Shown here piece after piece: positions 12,565 through 22,257 of a DNA stretch of 64,000 nucleotides. A program made the position numbers and the translations under genes. The notes under the pieces were generated by a model. It was given only the letters and a program-made list of their open reading frames with translations, was not told the origin of the DNA and did no database searches. Position 1 is the stretch's first letter. Each line of letters opens with the position of its first letter. This DNA is from Rhizophagus irregularis (taxonomy: Eukaryota > Glomeromycota > Glomeromycetes > Glomerales > Glomeraceae), in the NCBI RefSeq assembly GCF_026210795.1, contig NC_089449.1:1-64000 (forward strand). The letters run 5' to 3'.

Positions 12565-13723
12565 AGGACCCTGAAGAATACATATAATACTGGGATCCAA
12601 TTTTGTATAAACTTACTATGTAATTTCTTAATAAGTCATATGTTTGAAATTGTATAACCAAATAGCAGTTACGCAAAAAGTCAGATTTTTATTTGTATAA
12701 CAATAATGATTTTTACAATAAGTAAGATTTTCATTTTGTATAACGGATATTAGAATTTTTTTTTATATACGTTTAAAATTTTTTAAAGTTTTTTTTTATT
12801 TTTTATTTAAGAAATTTTTAAGATATTTTTTAATAAAGAGTTTTTTTATTTGTTTTAAAAAACACTTGAAATATTTTTTAATAGAAATTGTTTTTTGTTT
12901 AAGAAGTTTTTAAGGGTTCGTTTAAAGACATTTTTTTAATAAAAATGAAGAAATTTTTTTAAAATTCATTTACAAAATTAAAAAAAATACATTTTATTAT
13001 ATATCTCAGCATCCAGTGATCATAGAGAAATGAAACACAGCTTATTAGATTCGTCTCAATACGATGAGTCGAATGGTGGTAGTTTCATATTTCTAGGCGC
13101 GATAGATGCTGAGTTATGTGATAAAATGTAAAAATGCACAGTAGACGAAAATACAAAGTGCCGATGTGTGGTATAGCTCATCATCTATCACACCTAGAAA
13201 CATGAAACTACTACCATTCGATTCGTCTTGTCAAGACGAATCCAACGAGCTGTGTTTCATCTTTTTACGATCACTGGTGGTGAGATATATAACAAAATGT
13301 ATTTTCTTTTATTTTGTAGTATACACCCAAATTTTTGCATAAAACTTACTATATTATACATATTGGGCATCAATATCTATCGGGTATTTAAAATTTTAAC
13401 ATGCAATTTTGTTTAAAAATTTTATTTAAGTTATTTTTTAATAATTTTTTTTAATAATTTTTTTTAAAAAAATTTTTTAAGTATTTGTTAGAATTTTTAA
13501 ATAGTTTTTAATAATATTTATTAAAATTTTCAATAAAATTTATTTGAAATTTTTCTTTAAAAATTTTTTTTTATATAAACTCAGATTTATAATTGTATAA
13601 TTTATAATAAAATTTGAACTTATGTGATGATTTTGTATAAAGCTTCTAATAAAATTAGACGTATAAAGTTATATTAAAATTTTGGGTCTGGATCTGAGTT
13701 GTATATGTATTTTTCGGGGTCCT
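12565..13723. mobile_element. 1.16-kb non-autonomous transposon with 8-bp target duplication
   Basis: Flanked by perfect GGGTTGCT duplications (12557-12564 and 13724-13731). The termini are inverted: the left begins AGGACCCTGAAGAATACATA, and the right complement begins AGGACCCCGAAAAATACATA. The interior is A/T-rich with repeated TTTTGTATAA motifs and carries another foldback insertion. No transposase frame is seen. It inserted into a unit of the tandem exon-like array, so it is younger than the array. Confidence 0.85.
12988..13301. mobile_element. Nested foldback (inverted repeat) element
   Basis: A 314-bp block whose two halves are imperfect reverse complements along almost the full length. 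TACATTTTATTATATATCTC at the left pairs with the right end (AGATATATAACAAAATGTA), and an inner arm around the GTAGTTTCAT motif (13080 and 13200) pairs as well. It could form a long hairpin. It lies wholly inside the 1.16-kb element, so it inserted later or forms its core. Confidence 0.7.
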
Positions 13724-14484
13724 GGGTTGCTGGATGAAAAAATATATAGCAGGGAGACTTATTTTAAAAATGGACAAAATTGTCCAGAATTTTTTCTAAG
13801 AAACGGCACGGTTATGCAATTTAGAAAAATATCAGTCTACGCTAAGATTTAATGTATAAACAAATAAATAAATAAATAAATAAATTTATTATATTGATTT
13901 AAAAAACATTTTTATTTATTTATCGTTATAAACGTTTAAAAAATAATTTATTATTTAAAAATATTAGCCAATCAGAATTGTGGAATTGCGGATTACTAAC
14001 CGCAATTTGACTCCAAAATCTGCAATATTGCGGATTTGAAAAATCATTTGAGGACTCATCCTTATTTGTAGGTCCATGGTTCCAAATGCTTCCTAATGGA
14101 ATTTTGAAGGTATTTTTCCAGAAATTTTTGATCTTTTTTAAAAATTAAATAAAACATTAGCTAAAGTTTTGATTTTTTCTTTGCAGATTTTCAGTTTTAT
14201 GGTTTACCTCCTAAACAGAATTTTGAAGGTAAACTTAGAAATTCTGTACTTTTTATTTTAATTTTTTTATTATTCAATAAAATGTTTACTAACGTTTCAG
14301 TTTCTTTTTCTTTTGCAGATTTTCAGCTTTTTGGAAAGAATTTTAAAGGTATACCTTTAAAATTCTTTTATTTTTTTATTTTTCTTTTATTTTAATGAAA
14401 TATTTACTAATATTTCAGCTTTTTTTTTGTAGGTTTATGGCTTTCTGGACACTTTGTAAGCTCCATTTTGAAGGTATATCCTTT
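13724..14484 (+). repeat. Exon-like repeat units left of the large element
   Basis: Continuation of the exon-like series after the MITE. It includes an AAATA microsatellite at 13861-13885, GCGGA motifs at 13975-14066, and four units at about 14070-14110, 14188-14229, 14319-14349 and 14433-14473. Each unit ends GAA-TTTTGAAG or similar and is followed by GTA. The last one, GCTCCATTTTGAAG then GTATATCC, ends 11 bp before the ATATC duplication, so the large element inserted just downstream of a donor-like site. Confidence 0.5.
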
Positions 14485-14489
14485 ATATC
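14485..14489. repeat. Target-site duplication, left copy (ATATC)
   Basis: ATATC directly precedes the first base of the left TIR and is repeated directly after the last base of the right TIR (52180-52184). Five bases fits integration by an rve-type integrase, which the element encodes. The surrounding DNA is AT-rich with a second ATATCC nearby, so a one- or two-base uncertainty remains. Confidence 0.7.
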
Positions 14490-14539
14490 AGCCGTTTATG
14501 ACTAAATAATATAATTATATTATTTAGTCATAAACGGCT
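14490..14539. repeat. 50-nt perfect palindrome at the left tip
   Basis: Begins AGCCGTTTATGACTAAATAA, centres on AATATAATTATATT and ends with the exact reverse complement. The right tip (52135-52174) keeps 40 nt of the palindrome, but its inner arm has changed (GCTTTATG instead of CGTTTATG). A terminal palindrome can fold into a hairpin, so it may serve in end replication or integrase recognition. Confidence 0.9.
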
Positions 14540-14559
14540 TAACTTAGGTTATTTAGTAA

Positions 14560-14720
14560 TAAAATAATCTAACTATAACTAAATAATCTAAGTATGACTA
14601 TAAATAATCTAAATATAACTAAATAATCTAAGTATGACTATAAATAATCTAAATATAACTAAATAATTTAAATATATCTAAATAATCTAAAGTTAATAAC
14701 CTAAATATGATTAAATACTC
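14560..14720. repeat. Short AT-rich tandem subrepeats in left TIR
   Basis: Repeated AACTAAATAATCTAA and TATGACTATAAATAATC units, with a ~43-bp block occurring twice (14590-14680), immediately inside the terminal palindrome. The mirror set is at 51950-52105. Such subterminal repeats commonly bind a transposase or replication protein; that role is inferred. Confidence 0.7.
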
Positions 14721-15599
14721 TAACTAAATAACCTGTTTGTGACAATTTTGTATACCTAGTTATTTTTCTTACTATATTCCTTCCCTTTGAATCCGCTTTT
14801 CTTTAGCTTTTTCCCATTTATTATTTGTGATCATGTGATTAAATAACCTAAATATTACTGTTACTAAATAATCGAAATGTACCTATTTTTGTTTGGTTCT
14901 CTGCGCCAATAATCATTTTCTAATATAATTTATGTTATTGGGGTTCTATGGTTGATTGGTTATTAAATTCTATGTTGGAGGTCCAGCCTGTCTGCAATTA
15001 TTTGGATTCTAAGTTTTATGATGAAGTTTTTGCCATTCTGCGCCTCTTTGGTTGCCTGTTAAGGATTCGAGGGTGCTTTTCTTTTTTACTTATTTTGTTA
15101 TTTATCAAAATGCTGAAATATGGTAAAAAAATATCATGTTAGGTGGTGCAGTAGATCTGCGATTAATTTTGGCCGGCACTATACCATAATTTTGGCCGAT
15201 CTTTTGGGCATGTGATTCGAGGATCCAGCTTAGTACCATGATGGTGACTTGATAGTGTCCTGGAACTTCTGTGAAGCTGTCGTGGAACTAGTGAGGAACC
15301 ATCGTAGGAAGTGTTATGGAATGTCAGCTTGGATGCCGACCTTTATACCCAAAGTTCTGACTGAAATTGTGAAATAATGCTGGCCGGTACTACGCCAGAC
15401 ACGTGATACTGTTCCATCACCAGAACAGCCATTCATAGTTACGGGCTAGTAACGGGAACATTTCTGGAACATTTCTGGAATCCAATATATATGCATTTGT
15501 ATCACATATTTTTGTATCCATATATTTCTGAAATCTTACCTAGCTCCAGTCTGGCGGATGGTTGGTTAGTAAAGAATTGGAGGTGCAATATGTAAACAT

Positions 15600-16016
15600 A
15601 TTTTTGAGATGGATTTCGTTCTAAAAATTCCGTCCTGGTTATCCAAGTTATTGGGTCAACTAGGACGGGAATAATCAGGACGGGTTTTGATATGGGAGAA
15701 AAGCTTCTTTCTTTGATCTAACTTGTTCTTATATACTATGTCCTAGTTGTCATAGTTGTCCTAGTAAAAAGTAAAGTTCTTGGAAAAACCGATTTTTTAT
15801 ATCTTATGCATGCTATGTATGTATGTCATGTATGCATGCTATATATACCTATATGTAAAAAAATAAAAAAGTCTGGGATCTTGCATTTTTTCTAGAACAA
15901 CTATGACAACTAGGACGGGTATTCAAATTCCCTTTAGTTCGATTCGACAATGCCATTTAGCTATAATTTTCCGTCCTGGTTTCCGTCCTAACTCGTCCCA
16001 GTAAACTTGGACGGAT
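15600..16016. repeat. Inverted GTCCTAG/GGACGG repeats in left TIR
   Basis: Several copies of a CCGTCCTGG/AACTAGGACGG motif occur in both orientations. A 25-bp palindromic unit GTCCTAGTTGTCATAGTTGT... (15740-15764) faces its near inverse at 15892-15916 across a centre rich in GCATGC and GTATGTAT steps. The same set is mirrored in the right TIR (about 50650-51050). It may be an origin or protein-binding cluster, or a nested MITE; the sequence does not decide. Confidence 0.55.
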
Positions 16017-16047
16017 TTTTCTAGTGAATCCCAAAGAGATCGTATCA

Positions 16048-16359
16048 CTAGTGACAAGTCGTATTATTTTTGTTTATATCTAAATTACCTACCAGTATCT
16101 CTGTCGAAGCCAACTTAGCCTGCTTTTTCTGATGATAATGTTCTCTTGATCTATGTTTTTTTGCATGCGTATCGCAATAGTCATATTTGGATCTTGTATT
16201 CTCTTTACACCCGGGTTCTTTGCAAAGAACTTGCCTAGAATTCTGATGGACTTTACATCCCTTTGGATCATAGCATCTCCAATTGCACACTTCTCCAGTC
16301 CTAAGAATATATGGACAATAATAAAAATTCCAAGGTGTCAGCTTTTTTCCGCCTCCCAT
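16048..16359 (-). CDS. Small Cys/His-rich zinc-binding protein, left TIR copy
   Basis: A 103-residue protein starting at an ATG (MGGGKKLTPWNFYY). Cysteines and histidines are arranged in pairs: C15, then C24-x3-C28, C34-x2-H37, C45, C50, C61-x2-H64, followed by a basic HxKKHRSREHYHQKK stretch. Two treble-clef-like zinc sites followed by a basic tail suggest nucleic-acid binding. It is divergent from the primase-helicase, with about 105 bp between starts. An almost identical copy is in the right TIR (50310-50621; R for W at 27 and I for V at 90). A shorter relative is at 27784-28047. The exact function is unknown. Confidence 0.75.
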   Translation of the reverse strand: MGGGKKLTPWNFYYCPYILRTGEVCNWRCYDPKGCKVHQNSRQVLCKEPGCKENTRSKYDYCDTHAKKHRSREHYHQKKQAKLASTEILVGNLDINKNNTTCH

Positions 16360-16465
16360 TTGTATATATCAATTAATAATGTTGGGGAATTATTTTCATT
16401 TTAAACTTTTTTCTTGCGAATAATATACCTTGAGATTTGGTATAACTATAAATCTTTCGAAAAAA
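16360..16465 (+). promoter_or_regulatory. Shared bidirectional promoter region in left TIR
   Basis: The 106 bp between the zinc gene (minus) and the primase start (plus) contain a T-tract with a CTTGCGAATAATATACC core (16406-16427) and a TATAACTATAAATC stretch (16441-16454) just ahead of the ATG at 16466. The same T-tract plus CG(C/A)AT-like core recurs upstream of other genes in the element. The right TIR carries the identical region ahead of the polymerase, so both replication genes should have the same control. Confidence 0.6.
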
Positions 16466-19400
16466 ATGGCCGAACAATCCTCACTTTCAGAGTTCATCGA
16501 CGCCCCCGCCGCCCCATACTATTGTGGGTTTAAAGCCTCCGATGTAGGTCAATACCGATATAAAATTCGTGATGATAGTGTTCAGCCAAGAAATTTCCTT
16601 GGCGCAGATAACGAGGACGAAATAGAGGCCATACTCGCAGAACGTGAAGGTCATTCCTTACACGAAATCATCGATGGTAATGAACCACTCCGCCCATTAT
16701 AGATTTTGACTTACTAGTAGAAGCATTAAATGCTATTACCCCCAAGCTTTCAAGCGGTCAGGCAAAAAATTTACTTTGTCGCGCCTTTAGAGATACTTGC
16801 CTAGAAATATTCCCAGAATGGAATAAAGAAACTATGTCTATTGCCGAAAGTAGTGATGAGAAAAAAATATCTCTACATGTCTTAACTTTCGGCATGAGAC
16901 TTCCAAATATCGCTAAGGTTTCAGCTTTCACCGAACTTGTTCGCAAGAAACTTCCAGTAGGATTACAGAAAAAAGGGATAATTGATAATATAGCAAATAT
17001 AGGTTCTTTCAAATCTTTCTCCTTACGGATGCTTGGAACGCCCAAATATGATAAAAAAACAGACAAACATATTCGTATAAAAAAAGTTATTCGTCCAAAA
17101 GATGGATCTATCTTTGACTTTATGATTCGTCCACCCAATGATGATTCTAGAGTCATTGACAGTCCTCTTTTGGTTGTTCTAGAGTCAGAAGTTAACAGAT
17201 GTTCGAAGGAAAATAATGATACAAGTAGCGAAACTACCCAGGCTGATTTCGATTTTGTGGAATCGTTACTTGGGGGAAACGGTATCGAAGGGTATACTCT
17301 CTCATTCCCCTCAGATAACATTCCAGACTTGTTTCCATTAACTCGCAACTCCCCATCACACTGCCCAATATGTGATCGGGAACATGAAAGTGATAACGGA
17401 TATATCTTACGAAATAAAAAAATATATAGATTTTATTGTCATCGTGCAAACCACGAAAGAGAACCTGGAACTAGAAATCCCTCAATAAAGCTTACCATTA
17501 GTGAAACTGCTTTGCAACGGGAACAAAAGCTTCCGAGTCCTATAAAACAAGACCGAAGCAGAATTTCAAACCCAAAAGACCATTTCGTATGGTGGGATTT
17601 AATACGTATGTGTACTTCGGGTAAGAAATTCTCCCGCGCTGAAGTTTATGAAGCAATCCAATCAACTGTTGCTTATATTCAAAAGAAAATACCAATCTGG
17701 ATATTAAAACATAAGGATCCAGAAAATGGGCTTTACTTCGATATGGGAGCTGAGCTAAAGCTTGCCAAGTTTGAGATTAAAATAATCGAATATGGGGGTG
17801 AATCGGTAAAGTTAAAATCATTAATAGACCAGGCAGTTATTAAAGGTCTAATCGTTTACGAAGATTATGACTTCCTCCCATATCCCATAAGCGTTCCTCA
17901 ACCAGATTCAGATTTCTTTAACCTTTTCCTAGGATTTTTAGCTAAGCCAGGGACAAAGGTTAATAAAGAAATTATGGATCCGATTCTCTGGCATGTAAAG
18001 AATATAATTTGCAATGGGGATGAAAAACTCAATGAATATATCTGGAACTGGTGGGCATATTTGGTTCAGAAGCCAGAAAAGAAGCCTCGAACAATCTTAG
18101 TACTAAAATCCACTTTACAACAGTGCGGAAAAAATATTATCACTGATTTTATTGGTGATAAAGTTCTAGGAGAGCATCTTCATTATGCAGGATCGGATTT
18201 GGAAAAAATGCTTGGGCGCTTCAATAGCGTCATCCAAGCTCGAAAACTTATTGTTATGAATGAGACTGGGATGTCTAGTGGAGAATGGCATAGATTTAAT
18301 GGGCATCTTAAATCTCTTATAACAGAAGGGAAGGTATCCATAGAACGCAAAGGTCTTGAAACTAAGAGATTAAAAGATTTTGCCGGATATATGGTTACAA
18401 GCAATCAGGACGCCCCACTCAAAATAGATATAGGAGATTCCCGTGTAGTTTGTTTTAATGTCTCTACACGCTGTAGAGGAAATACAAAGTATTTCAAAAG
18501 ACTAGGAAATATACTTGACCATTCTGATGCGCCTGGCGTAGTTATGAAATATCTTCTTAGTCTAGATATCTCAGATTTTGATCCACAAGAAATTCCTGCA
18601 ACTAAAATGAAAGTAGATATAATGCGCGACCAGCTTCCTAATCCCATTCGATTTTTAATTGATCATATTACATCTTGGGTTGAGGATAAAGTAGCCAACC
18701 CAAGTCGTACATCATTGTATCAGAATTATCTTGAATGGTGTGGAGAAAACGGTGAAAAGATATTCCCTAACAACATTTTCAGTAAGAAGTTATTAGAGAA
18801 AAATATTATTGAATGCAAGAGAGCAAGTAGTGGAATAAGAGAATGGCAATATATTCTCGACCGCTCCAAGATCGTAGCCAAGCTCCGTGAATCTGGCCTA
18901 GGTGATATGGAAGAATTTTCCGATATACCTCAAGACGACTTGCCCGAAAATGAGACTACAGACATACCCATATTCAATGTGCCAGAAACGGTCCTAGAGG
19001 GACCAACCATTCCACAGAAAATAATCCCACCTCAGCCAGAGCGCCATAACAGAGTAGCCGATAGAAAGAATAAGCCTTCACCTAATACCAGTAAAGATAA
19101 GAAGGCCAGTAATCAGGATGATTCGACTCAGGCACTTTTCGACTATATGGCAGAAGATACACGTGCTCCGGTCGCCCCAACATCTGGTACATCCGAGACT
19201 TCTAAAAGACCTGAACCAGTAATCGATGAACCAGAGACTTGTAAGTCACCCAAGTCTATTAAATCTAGTAACGAAGTATCATCTACCATACTTCTGGCTA
19301 GACAAGAGCGAGAAGAGTGCCTCAGGAAATGGGCTATCGATCATGGCGAAGATCCAGACGTATTCGTGACCATCACAGAAAAAGATATCAGACTATCTCA

Positions 19401-19629
19401 TGAATATAGGGACAGAATGATGTCGGACGCAGATGCCATCGATTTCGCGAAAGAAGACGGTATGAATGTAAACGATATATTTTATATGTCTAGGAGAGAA
19501 AGGCTAATAAGTGAAGAAATATATCTCCGCAACTTCGAGAATGCAGGTAAGCTCCGGACATATGTTTATGACGATGAGGAGTGGCAAAAGGGTATTAGCA
19601 TACTTCAAAAGAACGGTCACCTATGGTAG
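16466..19629 (+). CDS. Primase-SF3 helicase (D5-like), broken by a one-base shift near 16690
   Basis: A two-part replication enzyme. The start ([10 protein letters not shown], 16466) lies in the TIR. That frame stops at 16702, and the main frame runs from 16684 to 19629, so one base appears missing around 16690-16700, directly before an IIDFD motif that resembles the DxD metal-binding motif of archaeo-eukaryotic primases. Further on are KKISLHVLTFG (primase-like His motif), a zinc site CPICDREH...FYCHRANH (~residues 175-205 counted from 16834), and an SF3/D5-type helicase with Walker A STLQQCGKN (~425), Walker B KLIVMNET (~470) and a motif C-like MVTSNQD (~518). The C-terminal ~230 residues are acidic and low-complexity. 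Such proteins prime and unwind DNA at viral forks. Alternatives to a mutation are programmed frameshifting or an assembly error. Confidence 0.8.
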
Positions 19630-20025
19630 GTTTGATATCGACAAGAAATGACAAAAAATATAAGCATACTCAGCGCAAGCGCGGAGAATGGTATGCTTTG
19701 GTAAAGAGCGAATAAGAGTGGGTTATGAAATATTAGTAGGGATGGGACTTTCGTTCTTTACAATTAGGCGATATAAAATCCCAAATTATTATTATTTTTT
19801 TCGCATATCCTATCTACCCGCAATTTTCAAATATATATATAAAAGATATTCTGGCCGGAGCTTGTGACCTCATAGAGAGCCCGCAATAAGTTATAATATT
19901 CTTTTTGCCCAGCGACCATGGATGTCAGAATAATTATTTATTTTTTCGAATTGAACTTTCTCCGCATAGTATATACCAAACAACCTAGGTATAACCAAAT
20001 ATCCTACATATTACCAAATAATAAC
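19630..20025 (+). promoter_or_regulatory. Intergenic region with two promoter-like cores
   Basis: There is no gene here. A hairpin-like CTCAGCGCAAGCGCGGAG lies at 19669-19686, 40 bp after the primase stop. T7-CGCATATCC is at 19795-19810, and T6-CGAA...CTCCGCATAGTATATACC is at 19941-19976. The second closely parallels the TIR promoter (CGAATAATATACC then GGTATAAC). Because of it I place the next gene's start at the ATG at 20026 and not at the upstream in-frame ATG at 19918. Confidence 0.5.
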
Positions 20026-21168
20026 ATGGCTGGCATCGCTACTAGATATGTAACAGAAAACGAGCTCAATAACGAGATGAGTATCGAAGAGCTCAGTCGA
20101 CACACACTGACGTTAGACATCCTTTTGACGGATAAAACTAAGAGGGATCAGGCACGACGTCGTTTCAAGAAAGGATACAACTTTAGCGAAAAACAGGTAT
20201 TTGCATTAATTCCTAAGCAGACGGCTGGTCAGAAAAAAGAAGGAGCCGTTTCCAATACTCCTGATACCACTCAGGAAATAGAACCAGAAGAGGGGACAGT
20301 GAATGTGTGTCAAATTTCACCGAAAGAGACTATTAGAGATTTGGCCGAACGTATTATCTGAGATAATATTAGCGAAAAAGAGGTAGAAGTTATAGCCAAG
20401 GCCTTATCTGGAACGGCCTCTAATGCCAGCGCTGGCCTATCACGCCTCACTAGACTTCGAAGAGAACTGAAAGCCCTCGGAGCCTCAAAAAAAATTATCT
20501 CGGCTACATTTATTCCAGACATAACTTGTTCGGCTAATAAAATTCAAAAGGAGAATAGATTGTTACGTGAGAATGAAGGGATCTATTATCCAGACCACTT
20601 CTCATTAGAATCGGTTAAGGAAAGACTGGATTCATATGTTGTGTCAAATATACCCGATAAACAAGCCCTAGCCGATGTAATGATAATGCTTTGTATTCGC
20701 CCTGGCGAAATTAAAGACTTGCACATATTCAATGGAAATGTAACTGGGTATGGGAAAAATCGAGATCAACAAGACATTTCTCGAGTATTTAGATCACTAG
20801 AGAAGAATGAGGAACGGGCGAAGCAATTGCTTATATGGATTCAGAAAGCAATTTCTTCCGGACAGTTACGAGACCCAGGAAAGCCAGGCGTATTATGGTT
20901 CAATACATTCCTAAAAAAAGATGAATTTCTCCCTGAAATAGGTAAACCGCTACTCCCTAGTTCTTTGCGCAAATTAGGGGCGGTATTTGCAGTTGTATCG
21001 CATGGTTCAAAGAATTTATCAGAGGCTATGACTATCGCTAGTGAAGCACTTCGCCACAGTGCAGACAACCATGCTCCCCCTGCAAAAAACTATACTATAG
21101 TCAATTACAGGCCCCGTGGGGTACCTTATGATCAGGCAAAAGCATTCGAGTTCTTTGACGAAAACTAA
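20026..21168 (+). pseudogene. Tyrosine-recombinase-like protein with an in-frame TGA
   Basis: The frame is open from the ATG at 20026 (MAGIATRYVTENELNN) to 21168 except for one TGA at 20359-20361; about 380 codons in total. The downstream part has features of a tyrosine recombinase catalytic domain: LCIRPGEIKDL resembles box I with its arginine, SSLRKLGAVF supplies a second arginine, and EALRHSADNHAPPAKNYTI followed by VNYR resembles the His...Tyr end. The usual H of the HxxR box is not clear. Related proteins are frequent in Rhizophagus, to my recollection. The stop could be CGA changed to TGA by one C-to-T transition, or be read through. It might be a second integration/excision enzyme or a Crypton-like passenger. 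The family call is moderate. Confidence 0.5.
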
Positions 21169-21293
21169 TCACATACTGTAAACGGGTTAGATGATTAGGA
21201 TCGGGAGAGCGTTACCTCCGGTAACCCTGGTATCATTTATTAATTTTATTTTTTCGCCCAGGCAATATATAGCATATATAAAGTATCGTAAAA

Positions 21294-21785
21294 ATGGTAA
21301 CCGATCAAAATCATTCATCCGACGTATCCAGCGAGCAGGAAGTAATCAGATATACAGAGAAATTAGCCCAGTCATTAGGACTGGATGAGCAGAATACAAG
21401 AGCATATAAAGCACTCTCTGGACAGATTTGGGCATTAGAAAAAAAACTGGAAGATTATCATATCAAATATGTAAAGCTTAAAAGGAAGGTCAATTTATTG
21501 GAAGATGAATTGGAAGATGGATTGGATGATCTGGGCGAATGTGTAGATAGGGGAGCTGTGGTCGACTTAATACATGAAATAGTTCTCTCGCTAATTAGTA
21601 AAAAAGGGCTGAAAGGCGATGTGCATAAAAATTCCTACTATTCGTCTGAGTCTTCCAAAGATTCCGATTCGGTTGAGATAATTGAGGTAAGAGAAAAAAA
21701 GGCTGTCCCTCATGCTTTAGCGCCTTTGGCTAAGCAACGAAGAAGGGCGCGATCAAAGAAAGTTAAGACCCTTCGATCAGGATGA
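21294..21785 (+). CDS. Coiled-coil protein with basic tail, unknown function
   Basis: A 163-residue protein starting at the ATG at 21294. A promoter-like T6-CGCCC core and TATATA (21275) sit just upstream. Residues ~45-80 form a heptad-rich coiled coil (ALEKKLEDYHIKYVKLKRKV...). A Ser/Asp patch (SSESSKDSDS) follows, and the C-terminus is strongly basic (KQRRRARSKKVKTLRSG), resembling a nuclear localisation or DNA-binding tail. No family was recognised. It stands between the recombinase-like and F-box genes on the same strand. Confidence 0.65.
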   Translation: MVTDQNHSSDVSSEQEVIRYTEKLAQSLGLDEQNTRAYKALSGQIWALEKKLEDYHIKYVKLKRKVNLLEDELEDGLDDLGECVDRGAVVDLIHEIVLSLISKKGLKGDVHKNSYYSSESSKDSDSVEIIEVREKKAVPHALAPLAKQRRRARSKKVKTLRSG

Positions 21786-21845
21786 AAGCTTTCCAATATT
21801 GTATTTCACTTTTTTTTGATCGAAAGATATTCTAACCGTATATAA

Positions 21846-22211
21846 ATGTATACAGTTAATTTGCTAGAACAACTTCCGCCTGAACTAATACCATCCATTT
21901 CAAAGTACCTCCCAGAACGGAATCTAAAAAATGCCCGCAATATAAATAATATATGGGAAAGAGAGGTTAATCTTGAATGGTCCAAAAGAATGAATTTTTT
22001 ATTTGGGAGAATAGTTCAAGGCAATTATACAGTAAAGGAATATTATTCGAAACTGAAAGAGTGTAATTTAAGCAAAGACTATCCAGAATGGCTTCTTAAA
22101 AATCTATTCTTCAGAGAATTATCACCTGAAGATATATTAAAAGTTCGTTTGGATGGGTTACAAGCACTTGCGTTAGATGACATAGTGGAAAGGCTTAGTC
22201 CGGAGCAGTAA
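21846..22211 (+). CDS. F-box-like small protein
   Basis: A 121-residue protein. The N-terminal ~40 residues (LLEQLPPELIPSISKYLPER then NLKNARNINNIW) fit an F-box: LP-x-E-L-I start, hydrophobic pattern and a terminal W. F-boxes bind Skp1 and link substrates to SCF ubiquitin ligase. The rest is helical without known repeats. The start at 21846 follows a T-tract/GATCGAAAG core and TATATAA at -11. The next gene also begins with an F-box, so the two may be related or cooperate. Confidence 0.55.
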   Translation: MYTVNLLEQLPPELIPSISKYLPERNLKNARNINNIWEREVNLEWSKRMNFLFGRIVQGNYTVKEYYSKLKECNLSKDYPEWLLKNLFFRELSPEDILKVRLDGLQALALDDIVERLSPEQ

Positions 22212-22257
22212 TTGTGTAATTTTATTTTTTCGTTTAAAGATACAGCATATATTATTT

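Larger units (their letters stand above)
14490..16510. repeat. Left terminal inverted repeat (~2.02 kb)
   Basis: Matches the reverse complement of 50159-52179 nearly base for base, with scattered substitutions and small indels (for example W versus R in the zinc protein). The inner limit falls inside the coding sequence of the primase-helicase: the codons for [15 protein letters not shown] are shared with the polymerase, after which the two diverge. It contains a terminal palindrome, short AT-rich subrepeats, GTCCTAG-type inverted repeats, a small zinc-protein gene and the shared replication-gene promoter. Confidence 0.95.

Noticed and set aside
14948-15142. 64-codon frame present in both TIRs (also 51523-51717)
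   Set aside because: Identity between copies is explained by the TIRs. There is a hydrophobic C-terminus but no motif or promoter-like core, so it is not called.
15600-16016. CRISPR-like array
   Set aside because: Repeats are few, in both orientations and irregularly spaced, in a eukaryotic TIR.
16676-16702. Intron explaining the frame change in the primase gene
   Set aside because: The only GT...TAG pair there is about 26 nt apart, too short for an intron, and it does not restore the frame.
17234-18647. Minus-strand frames inside the primase-helicase gene
   Set aside because: Shadows of a long coding frame with recognisable domains on the plus strand.
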